A stretch of DNA of 18,973 nucleotides from JBQTHI01 sp052390035 (lineage in GTDB: Bacteria; Actinomycetota; Acidimicrobiia; Spongiisociales; ZC4RG35): positions 1 through 18,973 of the forward strand of contig JBQTHI010000133.1 of NCBI GenBank assembly GCA_052390035.1. Direction: 5' to 3'. A program made the translations under genes and the position numbers. Position 1 is the stretch's first letter, and the number at the start of each line of letters is the position of its first letter. Below the pieces are notes generated by a model. It was given only the letters and a program-made list of their open reading frames with translations, was not told the DNA's origin and ran no database searches. Below, in pieces: positions 7,933 to 15,802 of this stretch.

Positions 7933-9141
7933 ATGCGCGTTTTATTCGCCGACACTTTCGAACAGTCCGGGCTCGACGCCCTCAGCTCGCCGGCTTTCGA
8001 ACTCGACTACCGACCGCAGTTGCAGGCCGCCGAGTTGGCCGGCGAATTGCATGGAGCCGACATCCTGGTGGTGCGGTCAACGCGGGTCGAGGCCAAGGTG
8101 TTCGAGGCGGGGGGGCCGCTGGGGCTGGTGGTCAGGGCCGGGGCAGGCACCAACACCATCGACGTCAAGGCGGCGGCGCGGAGGGGTGTCTTCGTCGCCA
8201 ATGTCCCAGGAAAAAATGCGGTGGCGGTAGCAGAGCTCACCGTCGGTCTGATCATCGCCTTGGACCGTCACATCCCCGACAACGTCTTAGATGCCCGCGG
8301 CGGGCGATGGAACAAGAGGCTTTACTCAGAGGCAGAGGGTCTGATGGGCAAGACCCTGGCCATCATCGGCCTCGGCCAAATCGGGTTGGCGGTGGCCGAG
8401 CGGGCCCGCGGGTTCGGGATGAGGATCACGGTTGTGGACAGGGACAGGTCCCAGGCGACGATCGCACGCATGAAGGAGCTGGGCATCGAAACGGTGCGGG
8501 ATCTTGAGACCCTGCTGGGAGGGGCCGACATAGTCACGCTTCACCTACCGGCATCGTCATCAAATAAGGGGCTGGTCGACGCCGGGTTTCTGGCGATGGT
8601 CCGGCCCGGAGCCTTCATTATCAATACCAGTAGAGGGGATGTGGTCGACGAGGCAGCGCTGCTGGCGGCGATCGACGATAAAGGCCTCCGAGTAGGGATC
8701 GACGTATTCGCCGATGAGCCCGCCGGCGGATCGGGCGAGTTCGACTCCAAGCTGGCGCGACATCCGAAGGTGTACACGACCCATCACATCGGGGCCTCCA
8801 CCGCCCAGGCCCAGGAGGCGATCGCGGCTGAGGTAGTGGCGTTGATCAAGGACTATCAAATGGGCATCGCCCGCAATGTCGTCAATCTCGACTCGCACCC
8901 ACCGGTCGGCTCGATTCTGGCCATCCGCCACTACGACCGGGTGGGGGTGTTGTCGGCGGTGCTGGCCACGTTGCGAGTGGCGGGGCTAAACGTGCAGGAA
9001 ATGCAGAATCGGGTTTTCGCCGGGGCGGGGGCAGCCGTCGCCACGATTCACGTGGACGGCCCGGTTGGCGCTTCGTCCCGTGATCAACTCTCGGCGCACC
9101 CCGACATCATCCATGTGGCGGTTCGACCGGCCCTGCCGTGA
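7933..9141 (+). CDS. serA: D-3-phosphoglycerate dehydrogenase-like NAD-dependent 2-hydroxyacid dehydrogenase with ACT domain
   Basis: This 402-residue protein is a D-isomer-specific 2-hydroxyacid dehydrogenase. It shows the Rossmann motif IIGLGQIG (Gly146-Gly151), the catalytic Arg234 in INTSRGDVVDE, Glu262 in DVFADEP and His285 in YTTHHIGASTAQAQ, the last being the phosphoglycerate dehydrogenase signature. Residues about 325-402 form an ACT domain, a serine-feedback module in this family. The reaction would be 3-phosphoglycerate to 3-phosphohydroxypyruvate, the first step of serine synthesis. The ATG at 7933 is chosen because MRVLFADTF aligns with the family start; the frame extends to 7864 but that part is untypical. 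It has no visible ribosome-binding site. Its GTGA end overlaps the DUF1015 gene. Another hydroxyacid substrate tied to the catabolic locus is possible. Confidence 0.85.
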   Translation: MRVLFADTFEQSGLDALSSPAFELDYRPQLQAAELAGELHGADILVVRSTRVEAKVFEAGGPLGLVVRAGAGTNTIDVKAAARRGVFVANVPGKNAVAVAELTVGLIIALDRHIPDNVLDARGGRWNKRLYSEAEGLMGKTLAIIGLGQIGLAVAERARGFGMRITVVDRDRSQATIARMKELGIETVRDLETLLGGADIVTLHLPASSSNKGLVDAGFLAMVRPGAFIINTSRGDVVDEAALLAAIDDKGLRVGIDVFADEPAGGSGEFDSKLARHPKVYTTHHIGASTAQAQEAIAAEVVALIKDYQMGIARNVVNLDSHPPVGSILAIRHYDRVGVLSAVLATLRVAGLNVQEMQNRVFAGAGAAVATIHVDGPVGASSRDQLSAHPDIIHVAVRPALP

Positions 9142-10304
9142 CACGCTGGCTGATCCCGGTCGCCGCCGGTCTCATCAAGCCCGAGTCGGCGACCGAGGTG
9201 GTGAGCCCTGCCTACGATTTGCTTACTCCGATCGAGAGGGCGAGCCATGCCCACGCCCACCGGCGGAGTTTCCTAAACGGCACCCCGTCAGAAGGCGATG
9301 ATCCCGAACTAGACCAGGCCGGACGAAGAACCGCCGCCATCACCTATTTACGGAAGGAGATGGCGGCAGGCACTTGGGAGTTTCTGCCCGCCGCGGTTTA
9401 TGTTCTGCGGATTGACAGCGGCGGCCACAGCCAGACCGGCGTGGTGGGCGATTCACCGATCGACACCTACCCGGGCATTGTCCACCCGCACGAACACACC
9501 AGACCCGATCGCGTCGCCGACCTCGCCGATTACCTGGAGACTGTGGGCTACGGCTCATCTCCGGTCGGGCTCACATATCGCCGGTCGTCATCAATCGATG
9601 CCATTGTTGATGAAGTCAGTTCCGGTCGGCCGCAGCTCGACTTCACTTTGGTCGACGGTGACCGGCAACGGGTGTGGAGGATTGCCGATCCTGACACGAC
9701 CGAGAGCCTGACCGCCGCCTTTGCCGCCGTCGACAGCGCCTACATCATCGACGGTCATCATCGAGTGGCAGCCACCCTCCAGCGCGGAGCCCACCCGCGG
9801 ACAATGGCGGGACGTTTTCTCGCCATCGCTTTTCCTGATGATGACCTGATCGTGTATCCGTTCCACCGATGGCTGTCGAAGTCGGACACAGCGGGCCGGC
9901 TGATCTCCTGTGCTCGACCCGTTCCAGGGAGACCGGTCGGAGGCACCGGACCGGAAACCTCGCCGGGCAAGGCGATCATGGTTACCAGCACCGGCGCCTG
10001 GGAACTAGATCTCGGGACCGAAGTCGACGAAGAGGATGTCTCCGCTCTGGCCAGAGTCGTTCTGCGGCCGGAGTTCGGCATCGAAGACGAGCGCACCGAT
10101 CCGAACGTGGTCTTCATACCCGGCTATCCGGATTCGGCCGCCCTGCGCCGGCGGGTCGCAGAGCGGGGCGGGATTGGATTCCTGCTTCATCCCTCGTCGG
10201 TGGCGGCCGTTGTGGCAGTTTCGGATCGGGGTGGGGTGATGCCTCCCAAAGCCACTTACTTTGCCCCCAAGCCTCGGTCCGGGGTTTTTCTGGTGAAACG
10301 CTGA
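9138..10304 (+). CDS. DUF1015 family protein
   Basis: This 388-residue protein has the landmarks of the DUF1015 family: an early VVSPAYDLLTP, the VHPHEHTRPDR block near residue 117, YIIDGHHRVAAT near 205 and the terminal MPPKATYFAPKPRSGVFLV. The biochemical role of the family is not established. Its members are often found beside serA-type dehydrogenases, which is what is seen here: GTG 9138-9140 overlaps the TGA of the dehydrogenase gene by 4 nt, implying coupled translation and a shared pathway. The GHHR motif suggests a nucleophile- or metal-type site, but this is my inference. I find no membrane segment or signal peptide. Confidence 0.85.
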   Translation: MTRWLIPVAAGLIKPESATEVVSPAYDLLTPIERASHAHAHRRSFLNGTPSEGDDPELDQAGRRTAAITYLRKEMAAGTWEFLPAAVYVLRIDSGGHSQTGVVGDSPIDTYPGIVHPHEHTRPDRVADLADYLETVGYGSSPVGLTYRRSSSIDAIVDEVSSGRPQLDFTLVDGDRQRVWRIADPDTTESLTAAFAAVDSAYIIDGHHRVAATLQRGAHPRTMAGRFLAIAFPDDDLIVYPFHRWLSKSDTAGRLISCARPVPGRPVGGTGPETSPGKAIMVTSTGAWELDLGTEVDEEDVSALARVVLRPEFGIEDERTDPNVVFIPGYPDSAALRRRVAERGGIGFLLHPSSVAAVVAVSDRGGVMPPKATYFAPKPRSGVFLVKR

Positions 10305-10322
10305 GCGGATGGTTCGTAGACT
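10293..10322 (+). promoter_or_regulatory. Possible leaderless promoter for the amidohydrolase gene
   Basis: A -10-like TAGACT (10317-10322) lies 8 nt before the ATG at 10331 and 18 bp downstream of GTGAAA (10293-10298), a 4/6 match to TTGACA. Transcription would start at or within a few nucleotides of the ATG, as is common for leaderless actinobacterial mRNAs, and the gene has no Shine-Dalgarno sequence. It would give the distal part of the operon its own transcript. Prediction by eye only. Confidence 0.4.
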
Positions 10323-10330
10323 GTTGATCG

Positions 10331-11278
10331 ATGACGCGCCAGCTCACGGTGGCGGCCGCCCAGATGGGCCCGGTAGCCAAGGACGAACCGCGGGAGAACG
10401 TCGTCGACCGGCTGCTGGCCCTCGCCCATGAGGCCCACCTCCGCCGCGCCGAACTGGTCGTTTTCCCCGAGCTGGCGCTGACCACCTTCTTTCCCCGTTG
10501 GTTCATCGAAGACGAATCCGAGATCAACGCCTGGTTCGAACCGGAGATGCCAGGCCCGGCTACCAAACCCTTGTTTGACGAGGCGCGGCGTCTCCAGATC
10601 GGATTCTCACTTGGGTACGCCGAGCTGGCGACGGACGACGAAGGCGTGGCCCATCGCTATAACACGCAGCTACTGGTCGAACGCGACGGCAGTGTGGTCG
10701 GAAAATATCGCAAGGTTCACATACCTGGCCACGAGCTCAACGAGCCTTGGCGCCCGTTCCAGCACGCCGAACGTCACTACTTCGAACCGGGCGAAGAGTT
10801 TCCGGTGTGGCGAGCATTCGGCGGAATCGTGGGCATGGCAATCTGCAACGACCGCCGATGGCCGGAGACCTACCGGGTGATGGGCCTCCAGGGGGCGGAG
10901 TTGATGTTGATCGGGTACAACACTCCGCTCTACTACGCCCCGGATCCGCAACAGAACGCCCTGCAGGCCTTTCACAATCACCTGGTTATGCAGGCGGGGG
11001 CGTATCAGAACGGCGCCTACGTGATCGGGGTGGCCAAAGGTGGCCTCGAAGAAGGTGTCGACTCGCTCGCGCAAACCGTGATCGTCGCACCTTCCGGGCA
11101 GATCATGGCCCAGGCCATCACCACCGGAGACGAAGTAGTGGTCGCGAAGATCGACCTTGACTATTGCCGTTTCTACAAGGAAACGCTGTTCGATTTCGGC
11201 CGCTACCGGATCCCGGCGGCCTATCGGCTCATTACCGAAAGGCGCGGCTCGGTTCCTCCACCGATGGGCCAGTTATGA
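10331..11278 (+). CDS. N-carbamoyl-D-amino-acid amidohydrolase (nitrilase superfamily)
   Basis: This 315-residue protein closely resembles Agrobacterium-type N-carbamoyl-D-amino acid hydrolase, which hydrolyses N-carbamoyl-D-amino acids to the amino acid, CO2 and ammonia. Shared blocks include VVFPELALTTFFPRW, EMPGP, the lysine segment VGKYRKVHIPGHE, the RPFQHAERHYFEPG block, ICNDRRWPETYRVMG and QAGAYQNGAYV. The Glu47-Lys128-Cys172 catalytic triad is complete. In classical pathways the substrate comes from a D-hydantoinase; none is in this window, so a carbamoyl compound derived from purine ring opening or another hydantoin-like source is inferred. It starts 26 nt after the DUF1015 stop and its TGA overlaps the ATG of the Mo hydroxylase gene (ATGA), which ties the two functions together. 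Confidence 0.9.
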   Translation: MTRQLTVAAAQMGPVAKDEPRENVVDRLLALAHEAHLRRAELVVFPELALTTFFPRWFIEDESEINAWFEPEMPGPATKPLFDEARRLQIGFSLGYAELATDDEGVAHRYNTQLLVERDGSVVGKYRKVHIPGHELNEPWRPFQHAERHYFEPGEEFPVWRAFGGIVGMAICNDRRWPETYRVMGLQGAELMLIGYNTPLYYAPDPQQNALQAFHNHLVMQAGAYQNGAYVIGVAKGGLEEGVDSLAQTVIVAPSGQIMAQAITTGDEVVVAKIDLDYCRFYKETLFDFGRYRIPAAYRLITERRGSVPPPMGQL

Positions 11279-13866
11279 CCACGGTCGCTTCTTCGGTGAC
11301 GTTCTTCCTCAACGGGAGCGAGGTGCGCGCCGCGGTCGATCATCCCCATCTGTTGGCGGCCTTGCGCGAGGAGCTTTTGGTGACGTCCCCCAAGGATGGA
11401 TGCTCTCCTTCGGGCCAGTGTGGTTGCTGCACGGTGCTGGTCGATGGCAAGGCCACCGTCTCCTGCCTGATGTCGATGGACAAGGTAGCGGGGAAGGTGG
11501 TTACCACCCTCGAGGGTTTTGATCCAGGAGAACGCGACCGTTTGGCCCGGGCGTTCGCAGCCACCGGGGCCTTGCAGTGCGGGTTTTGCACGCCCGGGAT
11601 CGTGGTCCGCGCCAAAGCGCTGATTGATCAGAAAGGTGCGGACCTCGATCGGCCGACCATTGCCGGCCGTTTGGGTGCTCACCTGTGTCGCTGCACCGGA
11701 TATGTGAAGATCTTGGAGGCGGTTGAGCTGTTGGCGTCCGGCGCTCCGATTCCCGACCCGCCGCCCCTGGGAGGGGTTGGCAAGGAGGGGGTCAAATATG
11801 AGGCAGCCAAGCTGGCCCTGGGCGATCGGGCTTTCATCGATGACCTCTCCATCTACGGCATGTTGCACGCAGTTCTGCGTCTGGCCGACCACGCCCGTGC
11901 CGAGGTGATGGCCATCAACCCGGTGCGGGCGATGGCCCTGCCTGGTGTGGTGGCGGTGCTGACCGCCGCCGACGTCCCCGGTGAGCTCCGGGTTGGGCTG
12001 ATTCACAAAGACTGGCCGGTCTTCATCCCGGTCGGTGGCCGTACCTCCTACACGGGAGACGTGATAGCGATGGTCGTTGCCGAGGACGTCCGCACCGCCC
12101 GCAGGGCTGCCGATCTGATCGAGGTCGAGTACCAGGCATTGGCGCCGGTGGTGGATCCGGTTGCCGCCATCGACTCCGGCGAGGATGCGGTGTGGGGCTT
12201 GAAAGGGAACGTGTTGTCCACTTCCCGGTATTCGCGAGGCGACGCCGACGCCTCACTTGCCACCAGTGCTCACGTCATCCACGAGGTTTTCCAAACCCAG
12301 CGAGTGGAGCACGCTTTTCTGGAGCCGGAGTCGACCCTGGCGATCCCCACCGGGGAGGGGACGATCCTGGTCTATTCGGGTGGGCAGGGGATCTGGGACG
12401 ATCGCGACCAGATCGCGGCCGTGCTCGGAGTGGAGAAATCGGCGGTGACCGTCGAGTTGGTGTCGAACGGCGGCGCCTTCGGGGGCAAGGAAGATCTCTC
12501 TAATCAGACGCAGACAGCCCTGGCCGCTTTTCTTCTCGACCGGCCTGTCAAGTGCACCCTGACCCGCGAACAATCGATGCATATGCACCCCAAGCGTCAT
12601 CCAATCCGGATTGAGATGTGGGCGGGCTGTGACGCCGAGGGGCGGCTCACCGCAGTTAAAGCCCGCATGGTCGGAGATTCGGGTCCGTATGCATCGGTTG
12701 GCATGAAGGTGCTGGAGAGAGCTGCCGGGCACGCCACCGGTCCCTATTCGGTACCAGTGGTCGATGTGGAGGCCGTGGCGGTGCGGACCAACAACTCAGT
12801 GGCCGGGGCCTTCCGCGGGTTCGGGGCCAACCAGGCGCAGTTCGCCATGGAGGGCGCCATCGACCGGCTGGCAGAGAAGGTGGGCATCGATGGCTGGGAG
12901 ATGCGCCGTCGCAACGTCGTGAGGCCGGGTGCCATATGGGGACCGGGCCAGCTCATGGATGCTGGATGTGATGGGGCATTGATGTGCCTTGAGGCGATAA
13001 AGCCCCATTACGACCGGGCCCGGGCTGCAGGCAAGGCGGTCGGTCTCGGGCTCGGTTTGAAGAATTCAGGACTCGGCAACGGCTTCAAAGAATGGGCCAG
13101 GGCGGTGGTTCGTTTTGAGAGCGACGGCAGCGTCGAGGTTCGTCACTGCTGGACCGAGATGGGCCAGGGAATCCACACCGTGGCGGTTCAGATAGCGGTG
13201 GAGGAGCTGGGCGTAGAACCCGATCGAGTCAAGGTCGTCGTTGATACCACCCGGGAACTGGGAACCGGCCAGACCACCGGTTCGCGGGGCACGCTGATGG
13301 GGGCGGGCGCCGTGGCGGACGCCTGCCGCCAGGCGAAAGAGGACGGCTGTCGAGTGGGCGTTGACTATCCCGGCGAATACCGGGTGGATTGGACCAACTC
13401 ACTGTCGGAGGGACTGGAGAATCCCGTCATTCACTCCACATTCGGATACGCGGCCCAACTGGTGGTTGCCGATCGAGCCTCAGGCCGGATGGAAGAAGTC
13501 ATCGCCGCCCACGACGTCGGACGGGCCGTGAACCCCATGTTGTGCGAAGGCCAAATCGAAGGATCTGTTCACATGGGGTTGGGTTACGCGTTGTCCGAGG
13601 ACTTTCCGTGCGATGATGAGGGCCGTCCCACCAATCTGACCCTGCGGTCGCTCGACATCATCAGGCCCAAGGACATGCCTCCCGTTACCGTCATCCTCAT
13701 CGAGTCGCCTCAGCCCAACTCGCCCTACGGGATCAAAGGAGTGGGCGAGATCGGGCTGGTCCCTACCGCCGGGGCGGTGGCGGCGGCCTACCACGACCTT
13801 GATGGCCGGTGGCGCCACCGGTTGCCGATCGACAAGCACCAGCCCTTGGAGCTGACCGGCCATTGA
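11275..13866 (+). CDS. Molybdenum hydroxylase with N-terminal [2Fe-2S] domain, Se-dependent-XDH-like
   Basis: This 863-residue protein fuses an N-terminal two-cluster iron-sulfur domain (residues 1-155) to a molybdopterin-binding domain. Cluster ligands are visible in GCSPSGQCGCCTV (Cys43, 49, 52, with an extra Cys51), QCGFC (Cys102, 105) and LCRC (Cys138, 140). Moco motifs are NGGAFGGKED, AGAFRGFGANQ, TEMGQGIHT, TTGSRGTLMGAG and GIKGVGEIGLVPTAG with the catalytic Glu825. This layout, without an FAD domain, fits the 'selenium-dependent xanthine dehydrogenase' family and the XdhD type, which occur next to ssnA. It would hydroxylate a purine or related heterocycle. The start ATG overlaps the upstream stop; the open frame beginning at 11164 is just overlap with the amidohydrolase gene. 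Whether it carries labile selenium cannot be seen here. Confidence 0.88.
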   Translation: MTTVASSVTFFLNGSEVRAAVDHPHLLAALREELLVTSPKDGCSPSGQCGCCTVLVDGKATVSCLMSMDKVAGKVVTTLEGFDPGERDRLARAFAATGALQCGFCTPGIVVRAKALIDQKGADLDRPTIAGRLGAHLCRCTGYVKILEAVELLASGAPIPDPPPLGGVGKEGVKYEAAKLALGDRAFIDDLSIYGMLHAVLRLADHARAEVMAINPVRAMALPGVVAVLTAADVPGELRVGLIHKDWPVFIPVGGRTSYTGDVIAMVVAEDVRTARRAADLIEVEYQALAPVVDPVAAIDSGEDAVWGLKGNVLSTSRYSRGDADASLATSAHVIHEVFQTQRVEHAFLEPESTLAIPTGEGTILVYSGGQGIWDDRDQIAAVLGVEKSAVTVELVSNGGAFGGKEDLSNQTQTALAAFLLDRPVKCTLTREQSMHMHPKRHPIRIEMWAGCDAEGRLTAVKARMVGDSGPYASVGMKVLERAAGHATGPYSVPVVDVEAVAVRTNNSVAGAFRGFGANQAQFAMEGAIDRLAEKVGIDGWEMRRRNVVRPGAIWGPGQLMDAGCDGALMCLEAIKPHYDRARAAGKAVGLGLGLKNSGLGNGFKEWARAVVRFESDGSVEVRHCWTEMGQGIHTVAVQIAVEELGVEPDRVKVVVDTTRELGTGQTTGSRGTLMGAGAVADACRQAKEDGCRVGVDYPGEYRVDWTNSLSEGLENPVIHSTFGYAAQLVVADRASGRMEEVIAAHDVGRAVNPMLCEGQIEGSVHMGLGYALSEDFPCDDEGRPTNLTLRSLDIIRPKDMPPVTVILIESPQPNSPYGIKGVGEIGLVPTAGAVAAAYHDLDGRWRHRLPIDKHQPLELTGH

Positions 13867-13937
13867 CCCCGGCCCAAAGAACCCTGCGACCAGCCGGGTG
13901 TTAGCCTGCCGCACCGTCGTCCGGAGACGCCCACACA

Positions 13938-14426
13938 GTGAGTTACACGCAAGGGTGGCCATTTAAGAGCACGAGTGGTTCGGCTCATCCGAAAGATCGC
14001 AAGCTGGCTATCGCCCAGCGGGCCGAATTGCTGGCCGAGGTCGACCTTTTTTCCGGGCTGAGCAAAACCAAGCTGAACGAGATTGCCAGGGTCACCACCA
14101 CCCATTCCTGGCCGGCCGGCACCACCATCGTCTCGGAGGGAAGCCGGGCCGAGTTCTGTGGTGTGATCATCTCCGGCGAAGCCCAGGTGTTGAAGGGCCA
14201 ACGGGCCCTTCGATCGCTCAAATCCGGCGAACTGTTCGGGGAGACGGCCTTGCTCTCTCCGGGGCCCCGCACCGCCACCATCGAGGCAGTGACCGAGGTG
14301 GTCACCCTCCAACTCAGCCGGCCACACTTCGTCGAGGTGGCAACTTCCGACCCCCGCATTCTGCTCCGTATGCTGGCGACCATGGCCGAGCGGCTCCGTG
14401 CGACCGACGAGTCGCTAGCCAACTAG
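13938..14426 (+). CDS. Stand-alone cyclic-nucleotide-binding (CRP-like sensor) domain protein
   Basis: This 162-residue protein consists of a short basic N-terminus and one cNMP-binding domain. It begins LLAEVDLFSGLSKTKLNEIA and contains the phosphate-binding cassette SGELFGETALLSPGPRTATIEA, with the conserved Gly-Glu and Arg that hold a cyclic nucleotide phosphate. There is no helix-turn-helix, kinase or channel domain, so it is a sensor or partner subunit and not itself a CRP-type regulator. The GTG at 13938 follows GGAG (13923-13926) by 11 nt. It starts 71 bp after the Mo hydroxylase and ends 19 bp before the SsnA-like gene. Similar single-domain proteins are common in actinobacteria and often unexplained. 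A link to the catabolic locus is only by position. Confidence 0.8.
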   Translation: MSYTQGWPFKSTSGSAHPKDRKLAIAQRAELLAEVDLFSGLSKTKLNEIARVTTTHSWPAGTTIVSEGSRAEFCGVIISGEAQVLKGQRALRSLKSGELFGETALLSPGPRTATIEAVTEVVTLQLSRPHFVEVATSDPRILLRMLATMAERLRATDESLAN

Positions 14427-14445
14427 CCGCTGGGTTGGGGTTGCG

Positions 14446-15480
14446 TTGGAAGCAGGGATTACCACCACCACCCCTGGTCTGGTTTGCGCGCACCACCACT
14501 TGTATTCCACGCTTGCCAGGGGGATGCCGGCTCCCCAAAACAAGCCGACCGACTTCCAATCAATTCTCGAGCAGGTGTGGTGGCGGCTTGATGTTGCCCT
14601 CGATCTCGAGATCTTGGAATGGTCGGCAAAACTCGCCGCCCTCGAGGCCCTCGAGAGCGGCACCACTGCCATCATCGATCATCACGAGAGCCCCAACGCC
14701 ATTGAGGGTTCGCTCACCGTTCTCGCCCAGGCAGTCGCCGAGGTGGGCGTCCGACTGGTGGCTGCCTACGGGGTTACCGACCGGCACGGCCTTGATGGCG
14801 CCCGCCGCGGCCTCGAAGAGAATCGGCGTTTCCTAGAGGGGGGTGGGAGAGGAATGGTTGGTGTGCATGCCGCCTTCACCTGCTCCCAGGACACGCTCGA
14901 GCAGGCCACCCGGTTGGCTGAAGAGTTCGGAGTGGGAGTCCATATCCATGTCTGCGAGGGGCCCGGTGACATTGAGGCCCCCGGCCGGCTCGGACACCTT
15001 TCTCGATCGAACTGGCTTCTGGCGCATTGCGTGCACCTCGCCACCGATCATCATCTGTCCGGGGCCATCGTTCACAACCCGGCCTCCAATCTCCACAACG
15101 GGGTCGGGTATGCCGACCCTCGCCGGTTCACCAACCCGGTGGCGCTCGGCACCGATGGGATCGGCAGCTCCATGCTCGATACGTTTCGGCTCGCCTTTCT
15201 CATGCATCGCTCGGTGGACGTCGGTGCAACTCCCGATACCGCCTGGGCATGGCTCGCCGGCGGGTGGGATCTCGTGCCCGAGGCAAGGGACGATCGGGTC
15301 ACCTGGTCGTGGGGGTCGATGAAGCCATCTGATGTGGCCTACACGCCTCAGGTACGACCGCTGCAGGTTGAGATCGCCGGAGACGTCGTTTGGCAGGAGG
15401 GCATCCCCACCAGGGTCGACAATGAGGAGATCCGGGCCAAGGCGGCTGAACAGGCCCGTCGGCTTCATTCGAAGCTTTAA
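14446..15480 (+). CDS. ssnA: SsnA-like amidohydrolase (aminohydrolase), N-terminally shortened
   Basis: This 344-residue protein is a metal-dependent amidohydrolase most like SsnA (about 440 residues), a guanine/atrazine-chlorohydrolase relative. Shared stretches are PGLVCAHHHLYS (His16, His18), WWRLD, IIDHHESPNAIEGSL, the metal His pair HIHVCEG (168), LAHCVH (His194) and LGTDGIGSSMLDTFRLAFLMH with Asp237, all in the expected order. About 47 residues that build the small beta domain before PGLVC are missing, and the C-terminal strand region is also short. The only open start is TTG 14446; an in-frame stop lies at 14416. The likely reaction is deamination of an aminated purine or removal of a similar group. 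It closes the plus-strand set, next to the Se-XDH-like enzyme, as in other purine clusters. Whether it is active in this clipped form is uncertain. Confidence 0.82.
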   Translation: MEAGITTTTPGLVCAHHHLYSTLARGMPAPQNKPTDFQSILEQVWWRLDVALDLEILEWSAKLAALEALESGTTAIIDHHESPNAIEGSLTVLAQAVAEVGVRLVAAYGVTDRHGLDGARRGLEENRRFLEGGGRGMVGVHAAFTCSQDTLEQATRLAEEFGVGVHIHVCEGPGDIEAPGRLGHLSRSNWLLAHCVHLATDHHLSGAIVHNPASNLHNGVGYADPRRFTNPVALGTDGIGSSMLDTFRLAFLMHRSVDVGATPDTAWAWLAGGWDLVPEARDDRVTWSWGSMKPSDVAYTPQVRPLQVEIAGDVVWQEGIPTRVDNEEIRAKAAEQARRLHSKL

Positions 15481-15601
15481 GTCAACAAGCTTGCGCACGG
15501 GCTGTCTTACAACCTCGTCTCGCCTCCATGAGGTGATGGCTTCCGCAGACGCCATGGATGAGAACCCCGCCGCTGCCTTCCTAGTGGCCGGCTGCCCTTT
15601 T
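15481..15601. other. Intergenic region with no gene seen
   Basis: The 121 bp between the SsnA-like stop and the str promoter hold no supported gene. A weak CCTC-catGAGG hairpin lies near 15525-15535, without a T-tract, so I cannot call a terminator. Confidence 0.5.
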
Positions 15602-15631
15602 TTGACCTTGCTTACGGCGCGGTTCTATAAT
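15602..15631 (+). promoter_or_regulatory. Strong sigma-70/HrdB-type promoter of the str operon
   Basis: TTGACC (15602-15607, 5/6 to consensus) and TATAAT (15626-15631, perfect) are separated by 18 bp. It is the best promoter in the window. Transcription should start near 15638, leaving a leader of about 165 nt before rpsL, in keeping with a ribosomal-protein operon. Confidence 0.8.
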
Positions 15632-15637
15632 TCCGGG

Positions 15638-15802
15638 CCGTGGTCTTTGACCTCATCCCCCTCTCCTGAGGGGCTTCTTGGCGGATCAAAAGGTGTGATC
15701 CCCGCCGGGAGCTAACCGGAGGAGCGGGTCACCCAACCCAAGGGTCGGCGTCGGGACGTTCGCGTCCATGCGCCGGCTGCGCGCGTAAGCAGCAGGAGCA
15801 GT
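15638..15802 (+). promoter_or_regulatory. Structured 5' leader of the rpsL-rpsG-fusA-tuf mRNA
   Basis: Three stem-loops are visible: CCCCTC-tcct-GAGGGG (15658-15673) followed by a pyrimidine run CTTCTT, an imperfect GGCGGATCA/TGATCCCCGCC pairing (15680-15706), and GGACG-TTCG-CGTCC (15754-15767). The first is attenuator-like in shape. AGGAG (15794-15798) is a good ribosome-binding site 4 nt before the rpsL ATG. Regulation by a ribosomal protein is plausible, but the sequence does not show which one. Confidence 0.5.

Noticed and set aside
11164..11274. N-terminal extension of the second Mo hydroxylase
   Set aside because: It lies within the amidohydrolase gene and lacks family sequence; the ATGA overlap supports the later ATG.
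13868..13897. CCCGGC/GCCGGG hairpin after the Mo hydroxylase gene
   Set aside because: Six-base stem, long loop and no T-tract; chance pairing is likely in this composition.
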